From Lewinellaceae bacterium (GTDB lineage: Bacteria; Bacteroidota; Bacteroidia; Chitinophagales; Saprospiraceae), in NCBI GenBank assembly GCA_016710765.1, contig JADJUJ010000020.1, forward strand, positions 75,897 to 139,896: a stretch of DNA of 64,000 nt, given 5' to 3'. The notes under the pieces are model-generated. The model was not told the origin of the DNA. It did no database searches and worked only from the letters and a program-made list of their open reading frames with translations. Position numbers and translations under genes: made by a program. The stretch's first letter is position 1. Each line of letters opens with the position of its first letter. Positions 28,677-36,053 of the stretch are shown piece after piece.

Positions 28677-30482
28677 TTAACGCAGCAAGGTTACATCACC
28701 CCTGTATTGTTCCGTTTCGCCATCTTTAAACTGCACTTCCACAAAATACAACAACACACCTGGCAGCAGTTTCTCATTGTTAAAACGACCATCCCAGGCA
28801 GCACTGGCATCATTCGGTGCAAAATCATTCCGTTCAAATACCAGCTGCCCCCAGCGATTATACAGTTGCACTAACAAGACTTGTGCCACATCTTCACCAC
28901 AAAACACCTGAAAGCGTTCGTTACCATCAGAAAAGTTGTCGGGCTGAAATACATTGGGAATATAAACCTGACGCGTTTTATCCACGATAACTTCCCGGCT
29001 GTCGGTCGTGGTACAACCTGCAGCATCCCTTACGGTCACGTGATACCGGAAAGAATGGGTGGGGCAAAACTGGCAGGTGGCACACAGCCATCCTGCCAGC
29101 TCTGTTGGCCGAATACTGGTTTGCGCTACCCTGCCCGGGTCGCTTACCCATGGCATTTGCCATAAGTCGAGGGTTTGCCCCAGGTGAATTGTGGTATCAG
29201 GCGCCAATTGCAATAGCCAATCATCAGGCTGCTCTAGCATCAAAAGGGTATCCCATTCACAGCCATAGGAATCCTGGACTTTAAAAGCATGACTCCCTGC
29301 TTCCAAATATTGAAACTCGGGGGTCTGCAACAACGGGCCGTCATCCACCGCGAACAAATACGGTGGAACTCCGGCAGCAATATCAAGCACTTTGATGCCA
29401 CCGTTGCTTTCGCCAAAACAACGGACATCGCGAAGTTCCAACCCCGTAGGCACGGGCAATTCGGGTGGCCCAACTTCAAAGTACTGGGTCGCCGTACAAC
29501 CATTCGCGGTATTGGTCACCAACAACTGGTAATTCCCGATGCTCGATACCAGCGGCTTAACGCTATTGGCTCCGGAAACCAGTTCGCCAAGGCTATCGGC
29601 CGCCCATTGATACACATAAGGAAACGGAGGGGTAACTACAGGTTCAAGAAAAATGGGCGTACCATAACAACTCAAGCCCACAGTGGTGTCGCCTTTGATT
29701 TGTGGCCGGTCGGCATCCGTTAGCATTTCTACTTGCAGAGTTGCCGAACAGGGAGGGTTAACCGAGCAGGAGTTGGCCGCCTGGACACAGAGGCTCCCGC
29801 CTTGTGCCCCCCAGGTCACTTGCACCTGTTGCCCCGCCGTGGCCGGCACCGGCATACTGTCTACCAGCGTTCCCGGCGGGCCATCCCAGATATAAACAGA
29901 CGCGCCGGAAACAGGCTGTACCGCGTAGGACAAACTAGCGCCAGGACACACTTTCACAGGCCCATCTACCTGCGATACAACTCCTAAAGGCGGCTCAAAA
30001 ACAGCATCCGGAGGGTCCACCGAAACGGTAAATTCACACAAATCACCAGCATAGCCATCGATCATCAAGTAATAGTTATCACCCTGCGTCATGGGAATAC
30101 TAATGGAAACTGGAAGGCTTCCGCCGTCCGCCTCCCCTTTATCACAAGCCAGCGGCGTACCCATACAGTCTTCGTATAAGGCCACCTGAAGGCCATTGCC
30201 GTCTGAACAATTGCTGGGTGTAATCGTAAAAGTAGCATTTGGTGCGCCGGCGATAAATCCCAGCCACTGGGCATTTTCGACGGTGCCGCAAAAGTTGGGG
30301 ACAATCCCGGAAGGATATCCGGCGGTGGAACCATTATAGCCAGCAAAATTGCAGGAAATACAGACTGTTGCGCAGGAAATGGCAGGCTGGGAACCGCCCC
30401 CACAAGCCACAGGTAACTGGGCTTGCAGGGCGGTAACCGAAAGAAGGAAGGAGAATGGTATGATTAAAAAGGTTGATTTCAT
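28677..30482 (-). CDS. T9SS type B (gliding-motility-associated C-terminal domain) secreted protein
   Basis: A 601-residue secreted protein with signal peptide (1-22, ending LQAQ). Residues 23-150 hold a Cys-rich module with GDNYYLMIDGYAGDLCEFTV, like the PPC-type modules of Bacteroidota surface proteins. PKD/Ig-like segments follow: ASLSYAVQPVSGASVYIWDG (about 185-250), a second domain with PYVYQWAADSLG, and an SprB-type repeat (ELRDVRCFGESNGGIKV, PPYLFAVDDGP). The C-terminal 95 residues are the CHU_C/type B sorting domain (YIPNVFQPDNFSDGNERFQV, LYNRWGQLVFERND, GVLLYFVEVQFKDG). It is the last gene of a run with DUF1800 and DUF1501 (10-nt gap upstream), so it may be the surface cargo that goes with them. 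Binding target unknown. Confidence 0.9.
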   Translation of the reverse strand: MKSTFLIIPFSFLLSVTALQAQLPVACGGGSQPAISCATVCISCNFAGYNGSTAGYPSGIVPNFCGTVENAQWLGFIAGAPNATFTITPSNCSDGNGLQVALYEDCMGTPLACDKGEADGGSLPVSISIPMTQGDNYYLMIDGYAGDLCEFTVSVDPPDAVFEPPLGVVSQVDGPVKVCPGASLSYAVQPVSGASVYIWDGPPGTLVDSMPVPATAGQQVQVTWGAQGGSLCVQAANSCSVNPPCSATLQVEMLTDADRPQIKGDTTVGLSCYGTPIFLEPVVTPPFPYVYQWAADSLGELVSGANSVKPLVSSIGNYQLLVTNTANGCTATQYFEVGPPELPVPTGLELRDVRCFGESNGGIKVLDIAAGVPPYLFAVDDGPLLQTPEFQYLEAGSHAFKVQDSYGCEWDTLLMLEQPDDWLLQLAPDTTIHLGQTLDLWQMPWVSDPGRVAQTSIRPTELAGWLCATCQFCPTHSFRYHVTVRDAAGCTTTDSREVIVDKTRQVYIPNVFQPDNFSDGNERFQVFCGEDVAQVLLVQLYNRWGQLVFERNDFAPNDASAAWDGRFNNEKLLPGVLLYFVEVQFKDGETEQYRGDVTLLR

Positions 30483-30492
30483 GGAATGTATT

Positions 30493-32157
30493 TTACCGGG
30501 TGATGTTCAGTTTTGAAACTTGCGCCGAACCGGTCGCACTGTTTTCTAAACGCAGAAAGTACGGACCAGGCGGAAGGCTTTGCACATTCAGGTAGAACAC
30601 ATTGTCGCCAGCCTGAACCTGCAATGGCCTGGTGGATACCAACGCTCCACCCAGACTGTGCAAACTCATGCTTCCCTTGAAAGCACGATCACTGCGGTAA
30701 AATATTTCGGTGCGCACGCTGGCCGGATTGGGAAAAACCTGCAGAACATTTTTTTGCCCCGCACCAGGAACATCAAATAGATCTGTCGTGCCCACATAAC
30801 AATCCGGGTCCACTACAAAGGCCTCATTTACCACCGGTATTTTGGCATAGCCCTGAAACATGGCTTCTACCAGCACATCGTCGCTTGCGCCCAGCCAATC
30901 CTGCAACAGTGTGGTAAACACCTGCCGATAGTCGAACTGCATCCCACTCAACTGGTTGTCGCCGGCCAGGTTCTGAAGGTCAACATTCGTACCTTCCACA
31001 CCAGCCTCGGCACCTTTCCCAAACACGAACATGGGCGCCAGTGTACCATGGTCGGTTCCTGCTGAGCCGTTTTCGCGGGCGCAGCGCCCAAATTCAGAGA
31101 AAGTACAGGCCATCACCTGATCTGCAATGCCCATGCCATTGAGGTCATCGAAAAAGGTTTTCACGGAATCAGAGAGTATGCGCAGTAAATCGGCATGCCC
31201 GCCCAATGTAATGGTCCCTTCTGGCGGAATCTGGGAGCCGTGGGTATCAAAACCACCCATGGAGCAGAGGTAAATTTTGGTTTTACAGCCCCCGCGCACC
31301 AGGCGCGCAACGGTTTTGAGCTGATTGGCCAGGCCGTTTTGCGGATATGCGGTGATGGCATTTGAACCGGCGTCGAAGGCTTGTGTGATGTATTGGGAAT
31401 ATTGGTCCACACTGTCCTCAACTCCCATGATGTATTTCAACTCATCACCGTATTCCGAATCCGGTACATTCAGCAATGGCGCACCACCGATGGTTTGCAC
31501 CAGGGAGTAAAAGCCTTCAGGGTCCTGACCGTACAGGTTGATAAAATTCTGGTGCTCGGTTTCTGTGTGAAAGCCTAGGGAAGGATATGGGTCACCAATT
31601 TGGATACCCAGTGGGTACAACATATCCGGGATCGGTGTTCCCATCACGTCGGGGTACATCGCGTTGAGCGCCCTGCCCATCCATCCCGAATGCAGGTTGA
31701 ATTTGTCGGGGGTACTGTCACCGCCTGTTAGCCAAAGGTCGGTACCCTTGAAGTGCGATTGGTTGATGTTTTCATACCCCACACCCTGCACAATTTTCAT
31801 CCAGCCCTGGTCGTACAGGGCCTTGAGGCTGGTCATAACCGGGTGCAGGCCTACCTGGTCGGCCCATGGAATGGTATTGTCGAGTTTGATAAAGCGCTCC
31901 GGACCGGTATCGGGTATTTTTATGATGGGCCGGAGTTCAGCGTACCGGTCGTATTGTGGGATGGGAATGACCGTATTTACCCCATCGTTGCCACCTTTTA
32001 GTTGGATGAGCACCAATACCCGGTCCTCGACGCCATCGCAGGTAGAGAGTACTCGATTGATGCGGCTGTTGGCAAAAGGCCGCATGGAAAAGCCGTTGAC
32101 CATGAAGGAAGAGACCCCGGCCGCAGGTAATATTTTTAGGAAATTTCTGCGTTGCAT
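30493..32157 (-). CDS. DUF1501 family protein with T9SS type A domain
   Basis: A 554-residue protein. The start at 32157 gives MQRRNFLKILPAAGVSSFMV, an RR-containing signal sequence that looks Tat-like; a longer reading from 32235 adds an unlikely leader. The DUF1501 (sulfatase-like, alkaline-phosphatase superfamily) region spans about 40-430, with VLIQLKGGNDGVNTVIP, the histidine-bearing stretch ICSMGGFDTHGSQ-type (LCSMGGFDTHGSQIPPE) and CTFSEFGRCARENGSAGTDH. The C-terminal 85 residues are a T9SS type A domain (VFPNPASVRTEIFYRS to GPYFLRLENSAT). It follows DUF1800 by about 100 nt. DUF1800/DUF1501 pairs are very common in Bacteroidota, Planctomycetota and others; their biochemical role is not settled. 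Confidence 0.92.
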   Translation of the reverse strand: MQRRNFLKILPAAGVSSFMVNGFSMRPFANSRINRVLSTCDGVEDRVLVLIQLKGGNDGVNTVIPIPQYDRYAELRPIIKIPDTGPERFIKLDNTIPWADQVGLHPVMTSLKALYDQGWMKIVQGVGYENINQSHFKGTDLWLTGGDSTPDKFNLHSGWMGRALNAMYPDVMGTPIPDMLYPLGIQIGDPYPSLGFHTETEHQNFINLYGQDPEGFYSLVQTIGGAPLLNVPDSEYGDELKYIMGVEDSVDQYSQYITQAFDAGSNAITAYPQNGLANQLKTVARLVRGGCKTKIYLCSMGGFDTHGSQIPPEGTITLGGHADLLRILSDSVKTFFDDLNGMGIADQVMACTFSEFGRCARENGSAGTDHGTLAPMFVFGKGAEAGVEGTNVDLQNLAGDNQLSGMQFDYRQVFTTLLQDWLGASDDVLVEAMFQGYAKIPVVNEAFVVDPDCYVGTTDLFDVPGAGQKNVLQVFPNPASVRTEIFYRSDRAFKGSMSLHSLGGALVSTRPLQVQAGDNVFYLNVQSLPPGPYFLRLENSATGSAQVSKLNITR

Positions 32158-32256
32158 AAGTTCGAATTTGGGAATAAAAAATGGATTAAGCGCCAGTTTG
32201 AAGCCCGGGTTGAAGGCAAAACGGATAACCAGCAAGCAAAAAGGGCCTGACCAAAT

Positions 32257-33918
32257 CTAAAAGACCTGATACTCCGGGGCGTACAAAATGGCATTATACA
32301 GCCGTTGTAGCGGAATTTTCACCTCGAAATCATCACCAGAACTGGTGTAATTCGACCACTCATAGGTCCAATCGTTGGCCGGTATGGTATCCAAAAAGAC
32401 TTCCTCTATGAAGTAATTAAGCCGATCGGTATCAGATGCTTCCGGAAAAAGGTACGTAAGCAGGTCCTGCACGAGCACATAAGGGTCGGAAGGGTCACTG
32501 ACCACGCCGCTGTCGCGCAACCAGGCCGCAAAATCAAACTTCGTTCCCAGCGGTTGTCCTGCAGAAGGTCCCCAGGCCAGGGTACCGGTAAGCAACATTT
32601 CCGGCACCTTATACCGCGCTACGATGGTAGCCGAGTTAAAAAACTGCCGCTTCAAATCCGGGTCCTGATAATACCCCGGATATCCCGCCACATCAGGCGG
32701 ATTGAACAGGTAAAGTCCGGCCCAGTCAAACATGCGCCCGATCACCGCACTGTTGTAAAACGTTCGGTAGTGGGTGTGGTTTTCAGCCACGGGATCTGGG
32801 ATAGGAAGGTCAAAAAAGGAAAATGTTTGGAGCGCCAGTTCCATGGGCGACTTGATCAGGGCGCCAACAATTTCATCGGCGTTGTTGGAATCATCCATGT
32901 CGTAAAAATGCTCGCTTTGCAGGAGTTGTTCCAGCACGGGCATGATTTCAAAACCGCCACTACTAAAGGTCTGCGCCAAACCACCGATAATATCCAACTC
33001 TACATCGGCTGGAATATTCCTGGTCACAAAAAAATGGTAGAGCCTGCGGCAAAAATTGCGCGCGGTTTCTTCCTGGGCAAACACCATATCTACCAGTGCT
33101 TGAAGCTCGGCATTCATGCCATCGGCATCGTTGCTGGGCGGTTGAATTATGGTACCGTTAAATCGGGCACTAAAGGTTTTTGCATTAAAATCGTGGCTTT
33201 GTGGATAGGCCTTTCCCGCTGGAATACCCGTTTCAGGATCCTGATACTGGTGCCGCTGAGCGTGGTTAAAGCCTGTTAGTACTCGGGCGGCTTCCACAAT
33301 ATCATCTTCGGTATAGTTGGTATAATCTCCAGGGCCAGCGGGCGCGCCACGACCGATGGTGTGCAGTTCAAAAAATTCCCGGGCGTAGTTTTCGTTGGGG
33401 TTGTTGACGTAGTTTTGGTCGTTGTCGATGTAGGCCAGCATGCAATTGTCGACAATCACTTTCATCAACAGTTTTTTGAAATTGCCCAGACTTCCCCAAC
33501 GTAAAAGGAGTAAGTAATCGTAAAACTCCATGCTGCTGCCTGCATCGGCATTAACTGCCAGAAACTGGTGCAGAAAATAGGTGACCTTATGCGTCGCGCC
33601 AGGATCCTGCGCAGCCTCATGCACCCACCACGCCATAACATAGCGGGTAAGCAACTCCTCGTCCATGGTAGGTAATGGCACGGTGGGCGGTTGAGGAGGG
33701 TTGATCCAGGTAGCCGGTGTATCGTTTGCATTTTCTGCAAAAACCGGCTGATCGAGTTGAAGGGGATTTGGGGACAACAACTGAGCAAGAGCCTGTGCAG
33801 CACTCATGGATGCGAGCTCGTCCACCTTTGCTTTGGTAAAGCGAAAGCTGGTACGGCGCAGCAAATGAGCGGCACGGCGTTGACCCAACACCCCCTGGAG
33901 GGGATTCAAGGAAGCCAT
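32257..33918 (-). CDS. DUF1800 family protein
   Basis: A 553-residue, mostly helical protein and the first gene of the DUF1800-DUF1501-type B cargo run. GQRRAAHLLRRTSFRFTKAK (12-31) is the DUF1800 opening signature. HKVTYFLHQFLAVN, NENYAREFFELHTIGRG and EDDIVEAARVLTGF follow in the family's order, and the end includes GYYQDPDLKRQFFNSATIVA. No clear signal peptide is seen at this start. The family always occurs with DUF1501 and is thought to be exported; its function is not established. I see no gene in 33919-34116. Confidence 0.92.
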   Translation of the reverse strand: MASLNPLQGVLGQRRAAHLLRRTSFRFTKAKVDELASMSAAQALAQLLSPNPLQLDQPVFAENANDTPATWINPPQPPTVPLPTMDEELLTRYVMAWWVHEAAQDPGATHKVTYFLHQFLAVNADAGSSMEFYDYLLLLRWGSLGNFKKLLMKVIVDNCMLAYIDNDQNYVNNPNENYAREFFELHTIGRGAPAGPGDYTNYTEDDIVEAARVLTGFNHAQRHQYQDPETGIPAGKAYPQSHDFNAKTFSARFNGTIIQPPSNDADGMNAELQALVDMVFAQEETARNFCRRLYHFFVTRNIPADVELDIIGGLAQTFSSGGFEIMPVLEQLLQSEHFYDMDDSNNADEIVGALIKSPMELALQTFSFFDLPIPDPVAENHTHYRTFYNSAVIGRMFDWAGLYLFNPPDVAGYPGYYQDPDLKRQFFNSATIVARYKVPEMLLTGTLAWGPSAGQPLGTKFDFAAWLRDSGVVSDPSDPYVLVQDLLTYLFPEASDTDRLNYFIEEVFLDTIPANDWTYEWSNYTSSGDDFEVKIPLQRLYNAILYAPEYQVF

Positions 33919-34116
33919 TGGCGGGATGATAATTTGTTAATAAATCGGTTTACTTACGCAGTATCGGTAGGTTTCGAAGGGCGGCCAGGCGCCTTTTGTG
34001 GGATAGGCGACAACTGCGTACCTGATCGGATTAAAAAAAGATTGAAGGGTAAACGCAGCATTTTAAAAGTTTATTGGGTGGTTAAATGTTAAACTTTTCA
34101 GGAAATGAGCCAGCCC

Positions 34117-34725
34117 CTAACAGCAGCCCTCCCCTGCCTGTATCGGTGGACATTTCACCGTACCATAACTGCAAAAAACACAGCAGTCGCCAGCCAGTGG
34201 TTTTAGCCGCGTTTTGCAGTGTTCACATTCATAGAAAAAAACACAGGCGTTGGTTGGCATCAACTCGGTCTTTTGGTGGCCACAATCAGGGCAAATTAGG
34301 GTAGATTGCAGCTCCACCGTTTTTCCATTGAAATCCACACAGGTTGCGCATGCACCCTGCTGTTTATTCCTGTACCAGTTCAGTCCGGTTGCAAGCAGGA
34401 GCCCCAGCATGCCAGCATACAAAAAGTAAGTCCAGTAGTTGCTTTCGTTAAAATGATACCCGTAAAAAATCAGCAAACCACTGACAATGGAAAGCAGCAA
34501 AAGGTAAATATTTCGGTGACTGCGATAGGACATGTACATTCCGGCTACAGAAACCAACACCATGCCCTGAAAGACCCACATCGTCCAGCCACCAAACAAT
34601 TCAAAACTTCCCAACCCCAGGGCCGAGGCGGCAAAGGCAAACAACGGAAAACAACAGGGGGAGAACAATGCCGTGATCAGGAGCCCTGCAGTGCCGAGTT
34701 TGTCCAGGCTGTAGGTAAGTTTCAT
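34117..34725 (-). CDS. MerC-like membrane domain fused to a GDCCVxC cysteine domain
   Basis: A 202-residue protein. The first half is a MerC-type domain with four membrane helices; helix 1 carries the Cys pair in LFSPCCFPLFAFA, where MerC transporters bind Hg(II). After residue 120 comes a soluble, Cys-rich half: ACATCVDF, LICPDCGHQKTELMP, FYECEHCKTRLKPLAGDCCVFCSYG, ending CPPIQAGEGCC. The GDCCVFCSYG sequence is the hallmark of the small GDCCVxC-domain (seleno)proteins, here with Cys at the position that is sometimes selenocysteine. CPDC plus CEHC looks like a zinc ribbon. The two families are usually separate genes; the fusion suggests handling of a soft metal such as mercury, silver or copper. 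No merA, merR or transposon is next to it. Confidence 0.85.
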   Translation of the reverse strand: MKLTYSLDKLGTAGLLITALFSPCCFPLFAFAASALGLGSFELFGGWTMWVFQGMVLVSVAGMYMSYRSHRNIYLLLLSIVSGLLIFYGYHFNESNYWTYFLYAGMLGLLLATGLNWYRNKQQGACATCVDFNGKTVELQSTLICPDCGHQKTELMPTNACVFFYECEHCKTRLKPLAGDCCVFCSYGTVKCPPIQAGEGCC

Positions 34726-34749
34726 GGATTCAAAATTTGATGACTGGCT

Positions 34750-35973
34750 TCAATTAGTAAAGGTAAGCAAAGTGTTGCAGGCTGGAATGGAATGGGTTTT
34801 TCCAAATTCGCCTACACCGAATTCCCCTAAAAACGCCCAACCGATTACTTGCGCGTTGCTTCTGCGCTGCTTTTCATCTCCTCCGTATACCAGGTAACTG
34901 TTTTCTGGTGAGGCTCCAGATGCCTTCTGAAAATACCTCAGGCCATCGAAAAAAGATGCATTGATTGTTCTGCCCGATTTAATTTCAATGGGTAAAAGTT
35001 CTCCAGCTTTTTCAAGCAACAAATCAACTTCATTTGCGCCTTTAGCATTCCAGAAATAAGCCTTAGCTGAGATATTCCGATTCAGGTGGTTTTTGAAAAC
35101 TTCATTGATAATGAAATTTTCAAAAAGTGCTCCTTTAGCAAAATGTCTGTTTAGGTCCTCTATAGTCCGAATACCAAGCAAGGTGCATGCCAGCCCCGTA
35201 TCATAAAAATACAACTTGGGGGTTTTCACTATCCTTTTGTCATAATTCCGGTGATAAGGGCGCAATTGGTGAACGATAAAACTGGTTTGAAGCACGCTGA
35301 GCCATTTGGATATGGTATTGTAGGAGACACCAATCTGACTCCCAATTTCGGTAAGGTTAACCAGTTGGCCTATCCTCCCGGCACAAATTTCCAGAAATTG
35401 ATGAAAAGTGCCCAAATCACTGACGTTAATCAATTGCCGCAAATCACGCTCCACATAAGTTTGGATATAATTCTGAAGCCAATCTGTTGAATCGAGGTTT
35501 TTATCATAGATACGAGGATAAAAACCTTTTAAAATGTAATCCTCATAGCGTTGCATTTCATATGGACTACCTTTGATTTCCTCCAATGCAAAAGGTAAAA
35601 GGTTAAATATTGATACACGACCTGAAAGGCTCTGGGATAAGATTTGCATCAACAACAAGTTTTGAGATCCGGTCAATATGTATTGTCCCGCTAAACCATC
35701 CTGATCTACTTGCAATTGAATATAAGAAAGCAACTCGGGTACATATTGGACTTCATCAATAATACTGTGACTGCCTAGATCCAGCAGAAACCCTTTTGGG
35801 TCTTCTTTGGCAAATTTTCGTTTTTCAATGTCTTCCAGGTTTACATAACGATAATTGGGAAATACCGCTTGAACAAGGGTAGATTTCCCGCTTTGCCTAG
35901 GCCCGATGACAACTACTACCGGCATTTTGGCGGCAGCCGCTTTGATGATTGTCTGAAGTAAACGAGGTATCAA
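34750..35973 (-). CDS. AAA_14/DUF4143 family ATPase
   Basis: A 407-residue protein. Residues 18-30 hold the Walker A motif (VIGPRQSGKSTL), DLGSHSIIDEVQYVPEL the Walker B, and YILTGSQNLLLMQ sensor I with the LSQSLSGRVSIFNLLPF segment typical of AAA_14. The second half is DUF4143: winged-helix part (LTEIGSQIGVSYNTISKWLS) followed by a PD-(D/E)XK-like nuclease fold (KGANEVDLLLEKAGELLPIEIKS). Such genes are common, often patchily distributed, and of unknown function. There is no in-frame ATG; the reading starts at TTG 35973, directly beside a 37-bp palindrome. The C-terminal 30 residues look unconserved. Confidence 0.88.
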   Translation of the reverse strand: MIPRLLQTIIKAAAAKMPVVVVIGPRQSGKSTLVQAVFPNYRYVNLEDIEKRKFAKEDPKGFLLDLGSHSIIDEVQYVPELLSYIQLQVDQDGLAGQYILTGSQNLLLMQILSQSLSGRVSIFNLLPFALEEIKGSPYEMQRYEDYILKGFYPRIYDKNLDSTDWLQNYIQTYVERDLRQLINVSDLGTFHQFLEICAGRIGQLVNLTEIGSQIGVSYNTISKWLSVLQTSFIVHQLRPYHRNYDKRIVKTPKLYFYDTGLACTLLGIRTIEDLNRHFAKGALFENFIINEVFKNHLNRNISAKAYFWNAKGANEVDLLLEKAGELLPIEIKSGRTINASFFDGLRYFQKASGASPENSYLVYGGDEKQRRSNAQVIGWAFLGEFGVGEFGKTHSIPACNTLLTFTN

Positions 35974-35974
35974 A

Positions 35975-36011
35975 ATTTGCTAATTATAAGTTGAACTTAT
36001 GATTAGCAAAT
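35975..36011. promoter_or_regulatory. 37-bp near-perfect palindrome, possible operator or terminator
   Basis: Symmetric about G35993: 35976-35984 TTTGCTAAT mirrors 36002-36010 ATTAGCAAA, and 35986-35992 ATAAGTT mirrors 35994-36000 AACTTAT, with one mismatched pair (35985/36001). It ends 2 nt before the ATPase start and 43 nt after the stop of the upstream type B cargo gene. No long T run follows on either strand, so an operator is favoured over a terminator. Confidence 0.5.
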
Positions 36012-36053
36012 ACAGGCAATTATCTAAAACCACCCTAACGGCAAGTTTGCCCC

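Noticed and set aside
34117..34725. Classical mer operon
   Set aside because: Only a MerC-like domain is present; merR, merA, merT and merP are absent from the neighbourhood.
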